Shown here: positions 8,750 through 17,425 of the stretch, one piece after another
How the letters are laid out: every line of letters starts with the position of its first letter
Position numbering within the stretch: the stretch's first letter is position 1
Origin: Aeromonas sanarellii
Lineage (GTDB): Bacteria > Pseudomonadota > Gammaproteobacteria > Enterobacterales > Aeromonadaceae
Direction of reading: 5' to 3'
Assembly: GCF_000820085.1 (NCBI RefSeq)
Contig: NZ_CDBN01000076.1
Location: forward strand, 1,309 to 37,282
DNA length: 35,974 nt
Notes under the pieces: generated by a model
Databases searched by the model: none
What the model saw: the letters and a program-made list of their open reading frames with translations, nothing else
What the model was told of the DNA's origin: nothing
Translations under genes and position numbers: made by a program

Positions 8750-8962
8750 ATGACCATGTGGACAGGCATAGTCCTGATCGTCTTTATCAGCGTATTCTTC
8801 GGCTATCTCGGCAAGCGTGCCCGCTACCAGATGGGGGACGCCCGCATTACCGACCGTCTCGGCAAGCAGGACATGATCATCAAGGAGCTGCAGGAGCGGG
8901 TCGCCAACCTCGAGGCCATCATGCTGGAGGAGGAGAAGCGTCGGCCCTTCCGGGAACTGTGA
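8750..8962 (+). CDS. Small PspB-like membrane protein
   Basis: 70 residues: a single hydrophobic segment (about residues 4-20, GIVLIVFISVFFGYLG), then a basic stretch, then a charged coiled-coil-like helix (LQERVANLEAIMLEEEKRR). Size and layout match phage-shock protein B and its relatives, in which an inner-membrane anchor precedes a cytoplasmic helix. No pspA or pspC neighbour is present, so a role in the Psp response is only suggested. AAGGAG lies six bases before the ATG, and a strong terminator follows. Confidence 0.7.
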   Translation: MTMWTGIVLIVFISVFFGYLGKRARYQMGDARITDRLGKQDMIIKELQERVANLEAIMLEEEKRRPFREL

Positions 8963-8975
8963 GGCCAGTCCCGAC

Positions 8976-9003
8976 AAAGACGGCAACCGATGTTGCCGTC
9001 TTT
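8976..9003. terminator. Bidirectional terminator between PspB-like and PaiB-like genes
   Basis: A perfect 12-base stem AAAGACGGCAAC / GTTGCCGTCTTT with a CGAT loop. A/T ends on both sides suit termination of the plus gene and of the convergent minus gene ending at 9021. Confidence 0.85.
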
Positions 9004-9020
9004 CGTTTCCGGTGCCGGGA

Positions 9021-9659
9021 TCAGCCCGACGCCGGCGGGGGCGGACTCTGCATCGCCTCCCCCAGCGCCTCCTGCCCGCGCTGCAACAGGGCAGCGATGG
9101 CCCCCTGCCGATCCGCCGCCTCCTTGTTCTGGCTCAGCTTGAACTTGCCCACCAGGCGGTCGATCTCGATTTCGATGCCCACCACGGCCGCCACCATGGC
9201 CTCCAGATAGTCGCGCGGCGCGTCCGCCATCTTCCAGGGCCTGGGCTCGGCGGCCTCCTGGGTGCGGGTCAGGGTGGCGAGCAGGCGTCGCACGAAGCGG
9301 GCATCGTCCCGTACCCGGATACGGCCATGGGCGTGCACCACGGCATAGTTCCAGGTGGGCACCTGCTGGTGATGCACCTGCTTGCCCGGATACCAGCTGG
9401 GGGAGATATAACCCTCGGCGGCGCGGAAGATCACCAGCACCTCGTCGCCGTCTTTCACCTCCTGCCAGAGCGGGTTGTTGCGGGCCACATGGGCCCGCAG
9501 AACCCCTTGTCCCCCCTCCCCGGCATCCAGCTCGAACGGCAGATGGTTGGCGTCGAGCCCCAGCTCACCATGGGTGACCAGGGCCCCCAGAGGGTGGGCC
9601 CGGATCAGCTGATGCAGCGCAGCGGGCTCGGTGACGGCGAAATGGGGTGGCAGATACAT
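9021..9659 (-). CDS. PaiB-like FMN-binding protein / negative regulator
   Basis: 212 residues starting MYLPPHFAVTEP, the standard opening of the PaiB family (FMN-binding split-barrel proteins). Further hallmarks are THGELGLDANHLPF, HVARNNPLW, GYISPSWYPGK and VPTWNYAVVHAHG. In Bacillus, PaiB is linked to repression of sporulation and protease genes; in proteobacteria the role is undefined, so the regulator name is inherited. A start with AAGGA upstream fits. A dyad lies about 50-70 bases upstream (9706-9730). Confidence 0.9.
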   Translation of the reverse strand: MYLPPHFAVTEPAALHQLIRAHPLGALVTHGELGLDANHLPFELDAGEGGQGVLRAHVARNNPLWQEVKDGDEVLVIFRAAEGYISPSWYPGKQVHHQQVPTWNYAVVHAHGRIRVRDDARFVRRLLATLTRTQEAAEPRPWKMADAPRDYLEAMVAAVVGIEIEIDRLVGKFKLSQNKEAADRQGAIAALLQRGQEALGEAMQSPPPPASG

Positions 9660-9705
9660 AAGAGGTCCTTGGTTCTTGGTGGAGTGTCCGTACTAATCCC
9701 GTCGG

Positions 9706-9730
9706 TATGCTCCCGTGACGGGGAAGCATA
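9706..9730. promoter_or_regulatory. Dyad upstream of the PaiB-like gene
   Basis: Interrupted inverted repeat TATGCT-CCCG-TGA-CGGG-GA-AGCATA, 47-71 bases upstream of the PaiB-like start and the only conspicuous structure in that gap. It may be an operator for the gene. No protein is assigned. Confidence 0.35.
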
Positions 9731-9786
9731 GTCTCGAGTTTGCCTGCCGAGCACCACCGAAGAAAGCCCTGGCCGTCGTCGCTTGC

Positions 9787-10314
9787 TCAGGATGAAGGGA
9801 TGCCCCTGGCCAGATAGCCGATGTGATAGGCATCGGCCCCTACCGGCATCACTTGTGGGAGCGACGCCAAGAAATCCACCTCCAGCCATTGCCAGCGGGA
9901 GACGTCCCAGCCGCTCAGCATGCTCTTGGTGGACAACGCCGCCAGGGGGTGATGGGCCGCTATGGGGGTGCGCCGCAAGATGACCACCCCGGCCCGCTCG
10001 AGCACCTCCATCTGCGGGGCTGACAGCAGATGCCAGGTCTCGATATGGGGCCAGCCGAAATGCCGGGTGAGCGCCGCGAATCCCTCGCTCACCAGGAAAC
10101 CGTGCATCGCCTCGACACTCTGCCACACATAGAAGGGGGCATAGCGGTTCTCCTGCCCCGGCAGGGCCGCATCGTCCTGGCGGCTGTAGAGATAGGCCTT
10201 GAACAGCAGACCGGGAAAGCCGTCGAGCCTGGCGCCATTGCTGGCGATCCGCTGCTCGATCTGCGCCATGTCGTAGTCCGCCGGCAGGGTGAATCTGTAG
10301 TGCATGGCGATCAT
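9787..10314 (-). CDS. DUF4865 family protein
   Basis: 175 residues starting MIAMHYRFTLPADYDMAQI, with the DUF4865 features LDGFPGLLFKAYL, NRYAPFYVWQSVEAMHGFL and the end VGADAYHIGYLARG. Function unknown; members often sit beside a LysR regulator, as here (divergent at 10533). The frame is open to 10359, but the GGGGGTGAT site and the overlap with an upstream 41-residue ORF place the start at 10314; an internal ATG at 10305 is also possible. Confidence 0.85.
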   Translation of the reverse strand: MIAMHYRFTLPADYDMAQIEQRIASNGARLDGFPGLLFKAYLYSRQDDAALPGQENRYAPFYVWQSVEAMHGFLVSEGFAALTRHFGWPHIETWHLLSAPQMEVLERAGVVILRRTPIAAHHPLAALSTKSMLSGWDVSRWQWLEVDFLASLPQVMPVGADAYHIGYLARGIPSS

Positions 10315-10436
10315 AAGATCACCCCCTGCCGGAACATCAGACCCCGTCCGAAGCGCCACGCCTCGGCATCAAGGCGCTCGGCGAGTCGGGGGGCAAGCTG
10401 CGCCAGGGTGGCGCGATCGGGAACATCGGGTGTCAT
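10311..10436 (-). CDS. 41-residue ORF coupled to the DUF4865 gene
   Basis: Short ORF (MTPDVPDRATLAQLAPRL...) with an excellent AAGGAG site six bases before its ATG. It ends in a TGA that overlaps the DUF4865 ATG (ATGA). I do not recognise the product. It looks amphipathic, with several Leu/Arg repeats. The strong ribosome site and exact overlap suggest that it is translated, either as a true small partner protein or as a coupling leader. It would be the first cistron of the operon divergent from the LysR gene. Confidence 0.55.
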   Translation of the reverse strand: MTPDVPDRATLAQLAPRLAERLDAEAWRFGRGLMFRQGVIL

Positions 10437-10532
10437 GGCAATCTCCTTGGTGGATGAAGCCACTCTCTCCCACTGCTACAATTTAAAAAATCGAAATATT
10501 CAAGACCAATAGTCCCGATTATAAGGATCGTT

Positions 10533-11426
10533 ATGTCACCCCTTCCCCCCAGCCTGGACCTCGATGCCCTGCGCAGCTACGTGCTGGGGCTGGAGTGCGG
10601 CAGCTTTGCGCTGGCGGCGCAGCGGCTGTGCCGCTCCACCTCGGCGGTCAGCGCCCAGTTGAAGAAACTCGAACAGCAGTGCGGCACCGATCTGGTCATG
10701 AAGCAGGGACGTCACCTGGTGCCGACGGCCAGCGGCGAGCGCCTGCTGGGCTACGCCAAGCGGCTGCTGGAGCTCAATGACGAAGCCGTGCTCGCCCTGA
10801 AAGGGGAACTGCTGCAAGGGGAGATCCGGCTCGGGGTGCAGGAGGACTTCGGCGAATCTTTGCTCCCCGCCGTGCTGGGGCCCCTCTGTCGCCAGCACCC
10901 GGCCCTGCGCATGACGACCCGCATCGATCGCAACGGGGCCCTGGTGCAGGGGATCAGGGAAGGCACCCTCGACATGGCCCTGGCCTGGCAACCGCAAGAG
11001 GACGGGGTGGATGCCCACCTCATCGACATAGTGCAGTTGCAATGGATTGCTCACCCGGACTGGGACATCAACCCGCTGCTGGCACGCGGGGAGCCCCTGC
11101 CCCTGGTGCTCTTCGATGCCCCCTGCCTGATGCGGGCAAGGGCCATCCATGCCCTCGACGATGCCGGGATCCCCTGGCGCATCGCCTTCACCAGCCAGAG
11201 CCTGGGGGGGATCTGGGCCGCCGTGCAGGCCGGGCTCGGGATCACGGTGCGTTCCGCCATCGGCATGCCGGCCAGCCTCGCCCCCCTCGGCGGCGTGCTG
11301 CCCTCACCGGGCACCCTGGGGGTGGTGCTGCTCGGCGCCGGCCACGAAGCCGGCGAGGCCGAGCGCCAGTTGCAGCGCCTGCTCGCGGACGCCGTGCATC
11401 AGGCCAGCGCCGGGCACAGGGGCTGA
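10533..11426 (+). CDS. LysR-family transcriptional regulator (next to DUF4865 operon)
   Basis: 297 residues. The N-terminal winged helix-turn-helix is at about 10-68 (LDALRSYVLGLECGSFALAA, then STSAVSAQLKKLEQQ). The C-terminal effector-binding domain runs from about residue 95. AAGGA precedes the ATG. It is divergent from the 41-residue ORF/DUF4865 pair with 96 bases between starts, the usual arrangement for a LysR protein and its target. The gap is A/T-rich around 10481-10500, a likely promoter/operator area. Effector unknown. Confidence 0.92.
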   Translation: MSPLPPSLDLDALRSYVLGLECGSFALAAQRLCRSTSAVSAQLKKLEQQCGTDLVMKQGRHLVPTASGERLLGYAKRLLELNDEAVLALKGELLQGEIRLGVQEDFGESLLPAVLGPLCRQHPALRMTTRIDRNGALVQGIREGTLDMALAWQPQEDGVDAHLIDIVQLQWIAHPDWDINPLLARGEPLPLVLFDAPCLMRARAIHALDDAGIPWRIAFTSQSLGGIWAAVQAGLGITVRSAIGMPASLAPLGGVLPSPGTLGVVLLGAGHEAGEAERQLQRLLADAVHQASAGHRG

Positions 11427-11472
11427 ACATCTACTGGCCAGAGTGGACCACTCCAGTGAGGAGTGCGCATAA

Positions 11473-11502
11473 AAAAACGGCAACCCTGGGGTTGCCGTTT
11501 TT
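11473..11502. terminator. Bidirectional terminator between LysR gene and argH
   Basis: Stem AAAAACGGCAACCC / GGGTTGCCGTTTTT with flanking A- and T-runs. It serves both the plus LysR gene and the minus argH. Its ACGGCAAC/GTTGCCGT core is the same as in the terminator at 8976-9003. Confidence 0.88.
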
Positions 11503-11531
11503 CTTGTGATGGCGCTGGCGCGTCGTGCGGA

Positions 11532-12917
11532 TCAACCCGCCCGCTTGGCCAGCCACTGTTCGGCGGCGGTGAGGGCTGCCTCTATCTGCTCCCGGGCGAC
11601 GCCGCCCTTGGCGACCCGCTTGGCCAGGGTCGCCTCCAGCTCCAGGTTCGGGTAGACATCCTCCCCCACCACGGGGCTGAAGCGCTGGAACTCGGGGAGG
11701 GAGAGCTCCTCCAGGTGCTTCTTCACCCCGATCGCGTAGACCACGGTCTCGCCGACGATATGGTGCGCCTCGCGGAACGGGATGCCCTTGGCCACCAGAT
11801 AGTCAGCGAGCTCGGTGGCGTTGGCGTAGCCGCCCTGGGCCGCCGCCTTGGTGCGCTCGCCGTTGACCTTCAGATCGATCAGCACCAGGGCCGCCATGTC
11901 GAGGCAATCGTGCCAAGTATCCAAAGCATCGAACAGCCCTTCCTTGTCTTCCTGCATGTCCTTGTTGTAGGCCAGCGGTAGCGCCTTGAGGCTCATCAGC
12001 ATGCCCATCTGGGCGCCCACCACCCGGCCGGTCTTGCCACGAATGAGCTCGAGCGCGTCCGGGTTCTTCTTCTGGGGCATCAGGGAGGAGCCGGAGGTGA
12101 CGGCGTCGGACAGCTCGACGAAGCCCGCCTCGCCGGTGTTGTAGAAGATGAGATCCTCGGCAAAGCGGGACAGGTGCGCCATGGACAGCGACGCCACGTG
12201 CATCAGCTCCACCACGTGATCCCGATCGGAGACCGAATCCAGGCTGTTGCGGGTGGCACCGCTAAAGCCCATGTCGAGCGCCAGCGCTTCGCGGTCGATG
12301 GCGTAGGCGGTGCCCGCCAGGGCGCCGCAGCCGAGCGGACTGGTGTCGAGGCGCTTGAGGGCATCCTGCAGACGGGAGTAATCCCGCTCCAGCATCTCCA
12401 CATAGGCCAGCGCCCAGTGGGCATAGGTGACCGGCTGGGCCCGCTGCAGGTGGGTGTAACCCGGCAGCACCGCGGCCTGGTTGGCGCGCGCCGAGCCCAC
12501 CAGCCCCTGTTGCAGGGCGGTGATGGAGCCGAGCAGCAGCTCGCCCTGCGCCTTGCACCAGAGTTTGAGGTCGGTGGCGACCTGATCGTTGCGCGAGCGG
12601 CCCGTGTGCAGCTTCTTGCCCAGGGTGCCGACGGCATCGATCAGCTTGCCCTCGACCCAGGAGTGGATGTCTTCGGCATCCGAGCTCAGGATCTGCTCGG
12701 GATCCTGCTGCACCGAGGCGAGCAGCACCTCCATCGCCTGCTGCAGTTTTCCTTGCTCATCGGCGGTCAATACGCCGACCTTCACCAGCGCCTTGGCCCA
12801 GGCCATGGAGCCCTGGATATCCTGCTCCGCCAAGCGGTAATCGAACCGCAGGGAATCGTTGAACTGCTTGAACCGGCTATCGGCTCCCTGACTGAAGCGT
12901 CCACCCCAAAGTGCCAT
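11532..12917 (-). CDS. argH: Argininosuccinate lyase
   Basis: 461 residues; splits argininosuccinate into arginine and fumarate, the last step of arginine synthesis. The fumarase/aspartase-family signature [12 protein letters not shown] spans residues 276-287, with the catalytic Ser in this flexible loop. The N-terminus [20 protein letters not shown] is typical. Length is that of the plain enzyme: no C-terminal N-acetylglutamate synthase domain is fused, unlike the ArgHA form of some marine gammaproteobacteria. It follows argG after a 202-base gap containing a terminator-like stem, so its expression may be partly independent. Confidence 0.98.
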   Translation of the reverse strand: MALWGGRFSQGADSRFKQFNDSLRFDYRLAEQDIQGSMAWAKALVKVGVLTADEQGKLQQAMEVLLASVQQDPEQILSSDAEDIHSWVEGKLIDAVGTLGKKLHTGRSRNDQVATDLKLWCKAQGELLLGSITALQQGLVGSARANQAAVLPGYTHLQRAQPVTYAHWALAYVEMLERDYSRLQDALKRLDTSPLGCGALAGTAYAIDREALALDMGFSGATRNSLDSVSDRDHVVELMHVASLSMAHLSRFAEDLIFYNTGEAGFVELSDAVTSGSSLMPQKKNPDALELIRGKTGRVVGAQMGMLMSLKALPLAYNKDMQEDKEGLFDALDTWHDCLDMAALVLIDLKVNGERTKAAAQGGYANATELADYLVAKGIPFREAHHIVGETVVYAIGVKKHLEELSLPEFQRFSPVVGEDVYPNLELEATLAKRVAKGGVAREQIEAALTAAEQWLAKRAG

Positions 12918-12986
12918 ACTGCTCTCCTTGAATGCGTTGCCGGCGGCGTCTTGCGCCGTCGAGCTTGAAATCGTGCCTGGTTTTCC

Positions 12987-13029
12987 TGTGAGCCTGTTAT
13001 CTCACAGAAGCGGCCAGGGCGCAGCCGCT
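12987..13029 (-). other. Two inverted repeats in the argG-argH spacer
   Basis: TGTGAG-N8-CTCACA (12987-13006) followed by AGCGGC-N9-GCCGCT (13009-13029). They lie between the argG terminator and argH and could be a protein site or RNA leader structure for argH. Confidence 0.4.
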
Positions 13030-13072
13030 CTTGTCACACCCGATGATGATGGCAAAGGGCCTCTCTGCCTGT

Positions 13073-13095
13073 AAAAGAGGGGGCCATGCCCCCTC
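13073..13095 (-). terminator. Terminator-like hairpin after argG
   Basis: On the minus strand, GAGGGGG / CCCCCTC stem followed by TTTT. It lies 25 bases past the argG stop and upstream of argH. It could end or attenuate the argCBFG transcript. Confidence 0.7.
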
Positions 13096-13119
13096 GAATC
13101 AACGAGTCACAGCGACGAC

Positions 13120-14355
13120 TCAACCGTGGGTATGGTCGCCACCGATGGCTTGATGCTGCTCCTTCATGGCGCGGATCCGGCTCGCCAGGGTGTAGAGACG
13201 GATGAAGCCTTCGGCATGGCTCTGGTCGTACACCTCGTCGGCGCCGAAGGTGGCGAAGTCTTCGGAGTAGAGGCTGTTCGGCGACTTCTTCTGCACCGCG
13301 GTGACCTGACCCTTGTACATCTTCAGGATCACCTCGCCATCCAGCTCCTCGGCGATGGCGTTGGCGGAGGCGACAATGGCCTTGCACAGCGGGGTGAACC
13401 AGCGACCGTCATACACCAGGTGGGAGAACTCGGCACCCAGCTTTTCCCGCCAGGCGCGGGTCGGTCTGTCCAGTACCAGCTCTTCCACGGCGCGCAGTGC
13501 GGCAACCATCACGGTACCACCAGGGGTCTCGTAGCAGCCGCGGGACTTCATGCCCACCATGCGGTTCTCGGTGATGTCGACCCGGCCCACGCCGTGCTTG
13601 CCGGCACGCTCGTTCAGGGTGGTCAGGATCTGGTGGGGGGTCAGGGGCTGGTCATCCACGGCGACCACTTCACCCTTGGCCACGGTCAGCTTGACGTACT
13701 CCGGCTCGTTCGGTGCCTGCTCGGCGGAGACGGTCCACTGCCAGACCGCTTCGGACGGCTCGTTCCAGGTGCTCTCCAGCTCGCCACCCTCGGTGGAGAT
13801 GTGCCAGGCGTTGGCGTCACGGCTGTAGATCTTCTTCAGGGTCGCCTTGCAGGGGATGTTGCGGGCTTCCAGATAGGCCAGCAGATCCTCCCGGGAACGC
13901 ATGTCCCACAACCGCCAGGGGGCGATCACTTTCAGCTGGGGAGCCAGGGCCGCCACGGCCCCTTCGAACCGCACCTGATCGTTGCCCTTGCCGGTGCAAC
14001 CGTGGGAGATGGCATCGGCCCCTTCCGCCAGGGCGGCCTCGACCATGGCCTTGGCGATCACCGGACGGGCCATGGAGGTCCCCAGCAGGTAGGTGCCCTC
14101 ATAGACGGCGCCGGTCTTCAGGGTCGGGTAGACGTACTCCTTGACGAACTCTTCCCGCAGATCCTTGACGATGCACTTGACCGCGCCGGAGGCGATGGCC
14201 TTCTGCTCGATCCCTTCCAGATCGTCACGCTCCTGGCCCACGTCGGCGACGAAGGCGATGATCTCGGCGTCATAGTGCTCCTTCAGCCAGGGAATGATGG
14301 CCGAGGTATCCAGTCCGCCCGAGTAAGCCAGTACGATCTTGTTGATTCCGCTCAT
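13120..14355 (-). CDS. argG: Argininosuccinate synthase
   Basis: 411 residues; joins citrulline and aspartate with ATP to give argininosuccinate. The PP-loop AYSGGLDTS at residues 10-18 binds ATP. Further family motifs are [14 protein letters not shown] and [12 protein letters not shown]. It ends in [14 protein letters not shown]. It follows argF with a 55-base gap in the same operon. Confidence 0.98.
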   Translation of the reverse strand: MSGINKIVLAYSGGLDTSAIIPWLKEHYDAEIIAFVADVGQERDDLEGIEQKAIASGAVKCIVKDLREEFVKEYVYPTLKTGAVYEGTYLLGTSMARPVIAKAMVEAALAEGADAISHGCTGKGNDQVRFEGAVAALAPQLKVIAPWRLWDMRSREDLLAYLEARNIPCKATLKKIYSRDANAWHISTEGGELESTWNEPSEAVWQWTVSAEQAPNEPEYVKLTVAKGEVVAVDDQPLTPHQILTTLNERAGKHGVGRVDITENRMVGMKSRGCYETPGGTVMVAALRAVEELVLDRPTRAWREKLGAEFSHLVYDGRWFTPLCKAIVASANAIAEELDGEVILKMYKGQVTAVQKKSPNSLYSEDFATFGADEVYDQSHAEGFIRLYTLASRIRAMKEQHQAIGGDHTHG

Positions 14356-14410
14356 TTACTTCTCTCCATGATGATTCGATAAAAAGTGTGATTCCGGGTC
14401 GGTTGCCGGA

Positions 14411-15328
14411 TTACTTCTGGCCCTGTCCGAACAGGGTCAGCAGCACGGCGTTCTGGATATGCATCCGGTTTTCTGCCTCATCCATGATGAGGGAGGCTGG
14501 GCCGTCCATGACCTCCGAGGTGATCTCCAGCTCCCGGTGCGCCGGCTGGCAGTGCAGCACGTGCTGGATGCCGGTGCGATCGAGCAGGGCCTGGTTGATC
14601 TGATAAGGCATGAAGATATCTTTTACCTGCTCCATTGGTGTGTTGTCACCCATGGAAACCCAGGTGTCGGTATAAACCACGTCAAAGCCTTCGATGGCGC
14701 CCACGTCATCGCTGATGTTGATGTGCGCGCCGGACTGGGCCGCCAGCGCCTGGGCCTGCAGGAAGATCTGGGTGTCCGGGCCATGGCCTTTCGGGCAGAC
14801 CAGGGTCACGTCGGTGCCGAGGGTCGCCCCCAAGAGCAGCAGGGAGTGGCTGACGTTGTTGCCATCGCCGAGATAGGCCAGCTTCACCTTGGACAGATCG
14901 CTGTAGTGCTCGCTGATGGTCATGAAGTCCGCCAGCCCCTGGCAGGGGTGGTAGAGGTTGCACAGGCTGTTCACCACAGGCACCGAGCCGAACTCGGCCA
15001 GCTCGACCAGGGTCTGGTGATCGAACACCCGCGCGACGATGGCGTCGCACCAGCGAGAGAGGTTGGCGGCGAAATCCTTCACCGACTCCCGCTTGCCGAG
15101 CGCGCCATTCTGCTGATCCAGATAGACGCTGTGGCCGCCGAGCCGATTGATCCCGATGTCGAAGGTAACCCGGGTGCGCAGGGAGGGTTTCTCGAACAGG
15201 GTGACCACGCTCTTGCCCGCCAGGGCCTGGCTGTATTTCTTCGGATCCGCCTTGACCGCCTTGCCGAGCGCGATCAGCGCCTCGATCTGGGCCTTGCTTA
15301 AATCGCTGTCTTTCAGAAGATGTTGCAT
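14411..15328 (-). CDS. argF: Ornithine carbamoyltransferase
   Basis: 305 residues; makes citrulline from ornithine and carbamoyl phosphate. The carbamoyl-phosphate loop is FEKPSLRTR at residues 45-53 (STRTR-type variant). YHPCQGLADFMT and YTDTWVSMGD match the family. The ornithine-side motif reads HCQPAH at residues 259-264, where HCLP is usual, so a Gln replaces the usual Leu. The frame is open to 15433, but the family N-terminus MQHLLKDSDL and an AAGGA site set the start at 15328. An acyl-ornithine carbamoyltransferase is possible but unlikely given an intact argE. Confidence 0.95.
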   Translation of the reverse strand: MQHLLKDSDLSKAQIEALIALGKAVKADPKKYSQALAGKSVVTLFEKPSLRTRVTFDIGINRLGGHSVYLDQQNGALGKRESVKDFAANLSRWCDAIVARVFDHQTLVELAEFGSVPVVNSLCNLYHPCQGLADFMTISEHYSDLSKVKLAYLGDGNNVSHSLLLLGATLGTDVTLVCPKGHGPDTQIFLQAQALAAQSGAHINISDDVGAIEGFDVVYTDTWVSMGDNTPMEQVKDIFMPYQINQALLDRTGIQHVLHCQPAHRELEITSEVMDGPASLIMDEAENRMHIQNAVLLTLFGQGQK

Positions 15329-15353
15329 CGGATTGTCCTTTTCCCGGTGAAAA

Positions 15354-16133
15354 TCAGATCGTGACCTGGGTGCCGACCGCACCGCCCGCCAGCAGCTTGA
15401 GCAGCTGATCCGGGTAGCGCCAGCTGGCGACACAGACCGGCTTGCCCAGGGTCTCGGCGGCGTGCAGGGCGGCCTTCACCTTGACCGCCATGCCATCGCT
15501 GATCACCCCCTTCTCCATCAGGTCCAGCGCGGTCTGCTTGTCGAGCTGGGGCACCAGCTTGCCCTTGCCGTCCAGGATGCCGCTCACATCCGACAGCATC
15601 ACCAGATCGGCGCCGAGGGCCTCGGCAATCGCCGTGGCCGCCTGATCCGCATTGACGTTCATCAGCTGACCTTCGGCGGTGATGCCGATGGAGCTCACCA
15701 CAGGCAGCAGGCCCTGGCCCAGGATGGCGGCCACCAGCGCCGGGTTGCCCGGTTTGCAGTCACCGACCGCACCGAGATCCGGATCGAGCTGGGTCACCTG
15801 GCACAGACCGCCGTCGGCGAGGCAGAGCCCCACCGCCGGAATGCCGGTGGAGATGGCCTTGGCCATCATCATCTTGTTCGCGGTCCCGGCCAGGGCACCG
15901 GCAATCACGGGGATCTGCTCGAACGGGGTCACCCGCAGGCCGTTCTTCTTGGTGGAGGTCATCCCCAGGCCCTTGAGCAGGTCATCCACCAGGCAGCCAC
16001 CACCGTGCACCAGCACCAGGGGTCTGTGCTGATCGTCCAGGAAGCTTTTGAGGGTGGCGAACAGGGCGGTCAGGGCCTCGTCGTTCTCGATGAGGGCACC
16101 ACCCAACTTGATTACCAGCGTCTGCTTGTCCAT
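15354..16133 (-). CDS. argB: N-acetylglutamate kinase
   Basis: 259 residues; phosphorylates N-acetylglutamate, the second step of arginine synthesis. Amino acid kinase fold: VIKLGGALI near the start, phosphate-binding HGGG at residues 43-46, and VNADQAATAIAEALGAD and LSDVSGILDGKG in the C-terminal half. It is close in length to the E. coli enzyme and lacks the N-terminal arginine-sensing extension of long ArgB forms. It lies 23 bases after argC and 25 before argF. Confidence 0.98.
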   Translation of the reverse strand: MDKQTLVIKLGGALIENDEALTALFATLKSFLDDQHRPLVLVHGGGCLVDDLLKGLGMTSTKKNGLRVTPFEQIPVIAGALAGTANKMMMAKAISTGIPAVGLCLADGGLCQVTQLDPDLGAVGDCKPGNPALVAAILGQGLLPVVSSIGITAEGQLMNVNADQAATAIAEALGADLVMLSDVSGILDGKGKLVPQLDKQTALDLMEKGVISDGMAVKVKAALHAAETLGKPVCVASWRYPDQLLKLLAGGAVGTQVTI

Positions 16134-16156
16134 CTTCTCGATCCTTCCTTAAAGCG

Positions 16157-17164
16157 TTAAATCAGGCCGGTGGCCGGTTCAAAACCAAACTTGATATTTA
16201 TGCACTGCATCGCCTGGGAGGCTGCGCCCTTGAGCAGGTTGTCGATGGCGGACACCACCACCAGCATGTTGCCCTGCTGCTGCCAGGCGAGGTCGCAGTA
16301 AGGGGTGTTCGCCACGCCGCGGATGGAGGGCATCTGGCCGGTGAGGCGTACCAGGGGTTTGCCTTCATAGGCCTTGAGGTAGGCCTGATCTACCTGGGTC
16401 TGCGTCACGCCATCCGCCAGCTGCACATAGATGGTGGCCAGGATGCCGCGCACATAGTTGCCGAGGTGGGGCTGGAACAGCACCCCCTTGCCGAGGTGAT
16501 GGCTGATCTCCGGCTGGTGTCTGTGATTGAAGGTGCCGTAGGGGCTCAGGCTCACCTCGCAGAAGCTGGTGTTGATGGCCGCCTTGCGACCGGCCCCGGA
16601 GACACCGGAGACGGCGTTGATGATGGGCTGCCACTCTTTGGCAATCAGACCGGCCTGCTGCAGCGGCTTGAGGGCGCACAGGGAGGCGGTCGGGTAGCAA
16701 CCGGGCACGGCGATAAGCTGGGCCGCCTTGATGGCCTCGGCATTCCACTCAGCCAGACCGTAGACGGCCTGATCCAGCCACTGCTCGCTGTCGTGGGTGA
16801 AGCCGTAGAAGGAGGCGTAGAACTGCTGATCCTTGACACGGAAGGCACCGGAGAGATCGAACACCGGCAGCCCCTTGGCCAGGAACTTGGGCGCAAGCTC
16901 GGCACTCACCTCATGGGCGGTGGCCAGCAGCACCAGGTCGGCCTGGGTCAGGATCCGGGTCATGCCGTCGTCGTCCAGGGGCAGCAGCGGCTGATCCAGC
17001 TCGCCAACCCACTGGGGATGCAGGGAAGAGAAGCGCTTGTGGGCGTCCTGGCTGCCCGCCGACACATAGAGGCCGAACAGCTTGAGCTGTGGATGGTTCT
17101 GGACCAGTGCGGCCAGTTCGGCCCCCGCGTAGCCACTGGCACCGACGATAACGGTATTGAGCAT
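16157..17164 (-). CDS. argC: N-acetyl-gamma-glutamyl-phosphate reductase
   Basis: 335 residues; NADPH-dependent reduction of N-acetylglutamyl phosphate. The dinucleotide loop [11 protein letters not shown] is at the N-terminus and the catalytic Cys156 lies in [20 protein letters not shown] is also present. The open frame begins earlier (17218), but [14 protein letters not shown] is the conserved start. The ribosome site is weak. It is the first gene of argCBFG(H), divergent from argE. Confidence 0.97.
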   Translation of the reverse strand: MLNTVIVGASGYAGAELAALVQNHPQLKLFGLYVSAGSQDAHKRFSSLHPQWVGELDQPLLPLDDDGMTRILTQADLVLLATAHEVSAELAPKFLAKGLPVFDLSGAFRVKDQQFYASFYGFTHDSEQWLDQAVYGLAEWNAEAIKAAQLIAVPGCYPTASLCALKPLQQAGLIAKEWQPIINAVSGVSGAGRKAAINTSFCEVSLSPYGTFNHRHQPEISHHLGKGVLFQPHLGNYVRGILATIYVQLADGVTQTQVDQAYLKAYEGKPLVRLTGQMPSIRGVANTPYCDLAWQQQGNMLVVVSAIDNLLKGAASQAMQCINIKFGFEPATGLI

Positions 17165-17352
17165 GTTTGAGTATTCCAAGTCTGGGTTCGAAATTCGCAG
17201 CCTGCTGCTGCGGTGCAAGGGGTCGGCTATCGCCCCTTTGATGCAACGAGTGCGGAGGGGCTATTCAGGCGGATATGCGTCGTCGGTTACAGATCAGGTG
17301 ACAGAACATTAACTTTCCCTTACAACTAGAGGCCATGTCGCTGAGCACTCGA

Positions 17353-17391
17353 ACAGAATATTCATGCACTCACTTTGCATTTGTATTTTCT
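17353..17391. promoter_or_regulatory. Tandem ARG boxes (ArgR operator) between argC and argE
   Basis: Two 18-base candidate ArgR half-operators at 17353-17370 and 17374-17391, separated by exactly 3 bases as in classical ArgR operators. Against TNTGAATNNNNATTCANA each keeps about 8 of 12 fixed positions. They overlap a possible argE promoter: TTCATG at 17361-17366, 17-base spacer, TATTTT at 17384-17389. Arginine repression of both divergent units is the expected outcome. Confidence 0.7.
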
Positions 17392-17425
17392 AACAGAAAG
17401 AACCCGGGGACGCAAGGAGGAGCTG

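Noticed and set aside
8976..11502. Shared ACGGCAAC/GTTGCCGT core of two terminators as a mobile repeat
   Set aside because: Only the stem core is shared; flanks and loops differ, and GC-rich terminator stems often converge.
12987..13006. TGTGAG-N8-CTCACA as a CRP site
   Set aside because: CRP half-sites TGTGA/TCACA need a six-base gap; here the gap is ten, so it is kept only as an unassigned dyad.
13126..14382. 418-codon plus-strand ORF opposite argG
   Set aside because: Antisense shadow of argG with His/Gly/Leu-rich composition and no family resemblance.
15329..15433. N-terminal extension of argF
   Set aside because: Overlaps the end of argB, is not family-like, and an AAGGA site with the conserved start MQHLL lies downstream.
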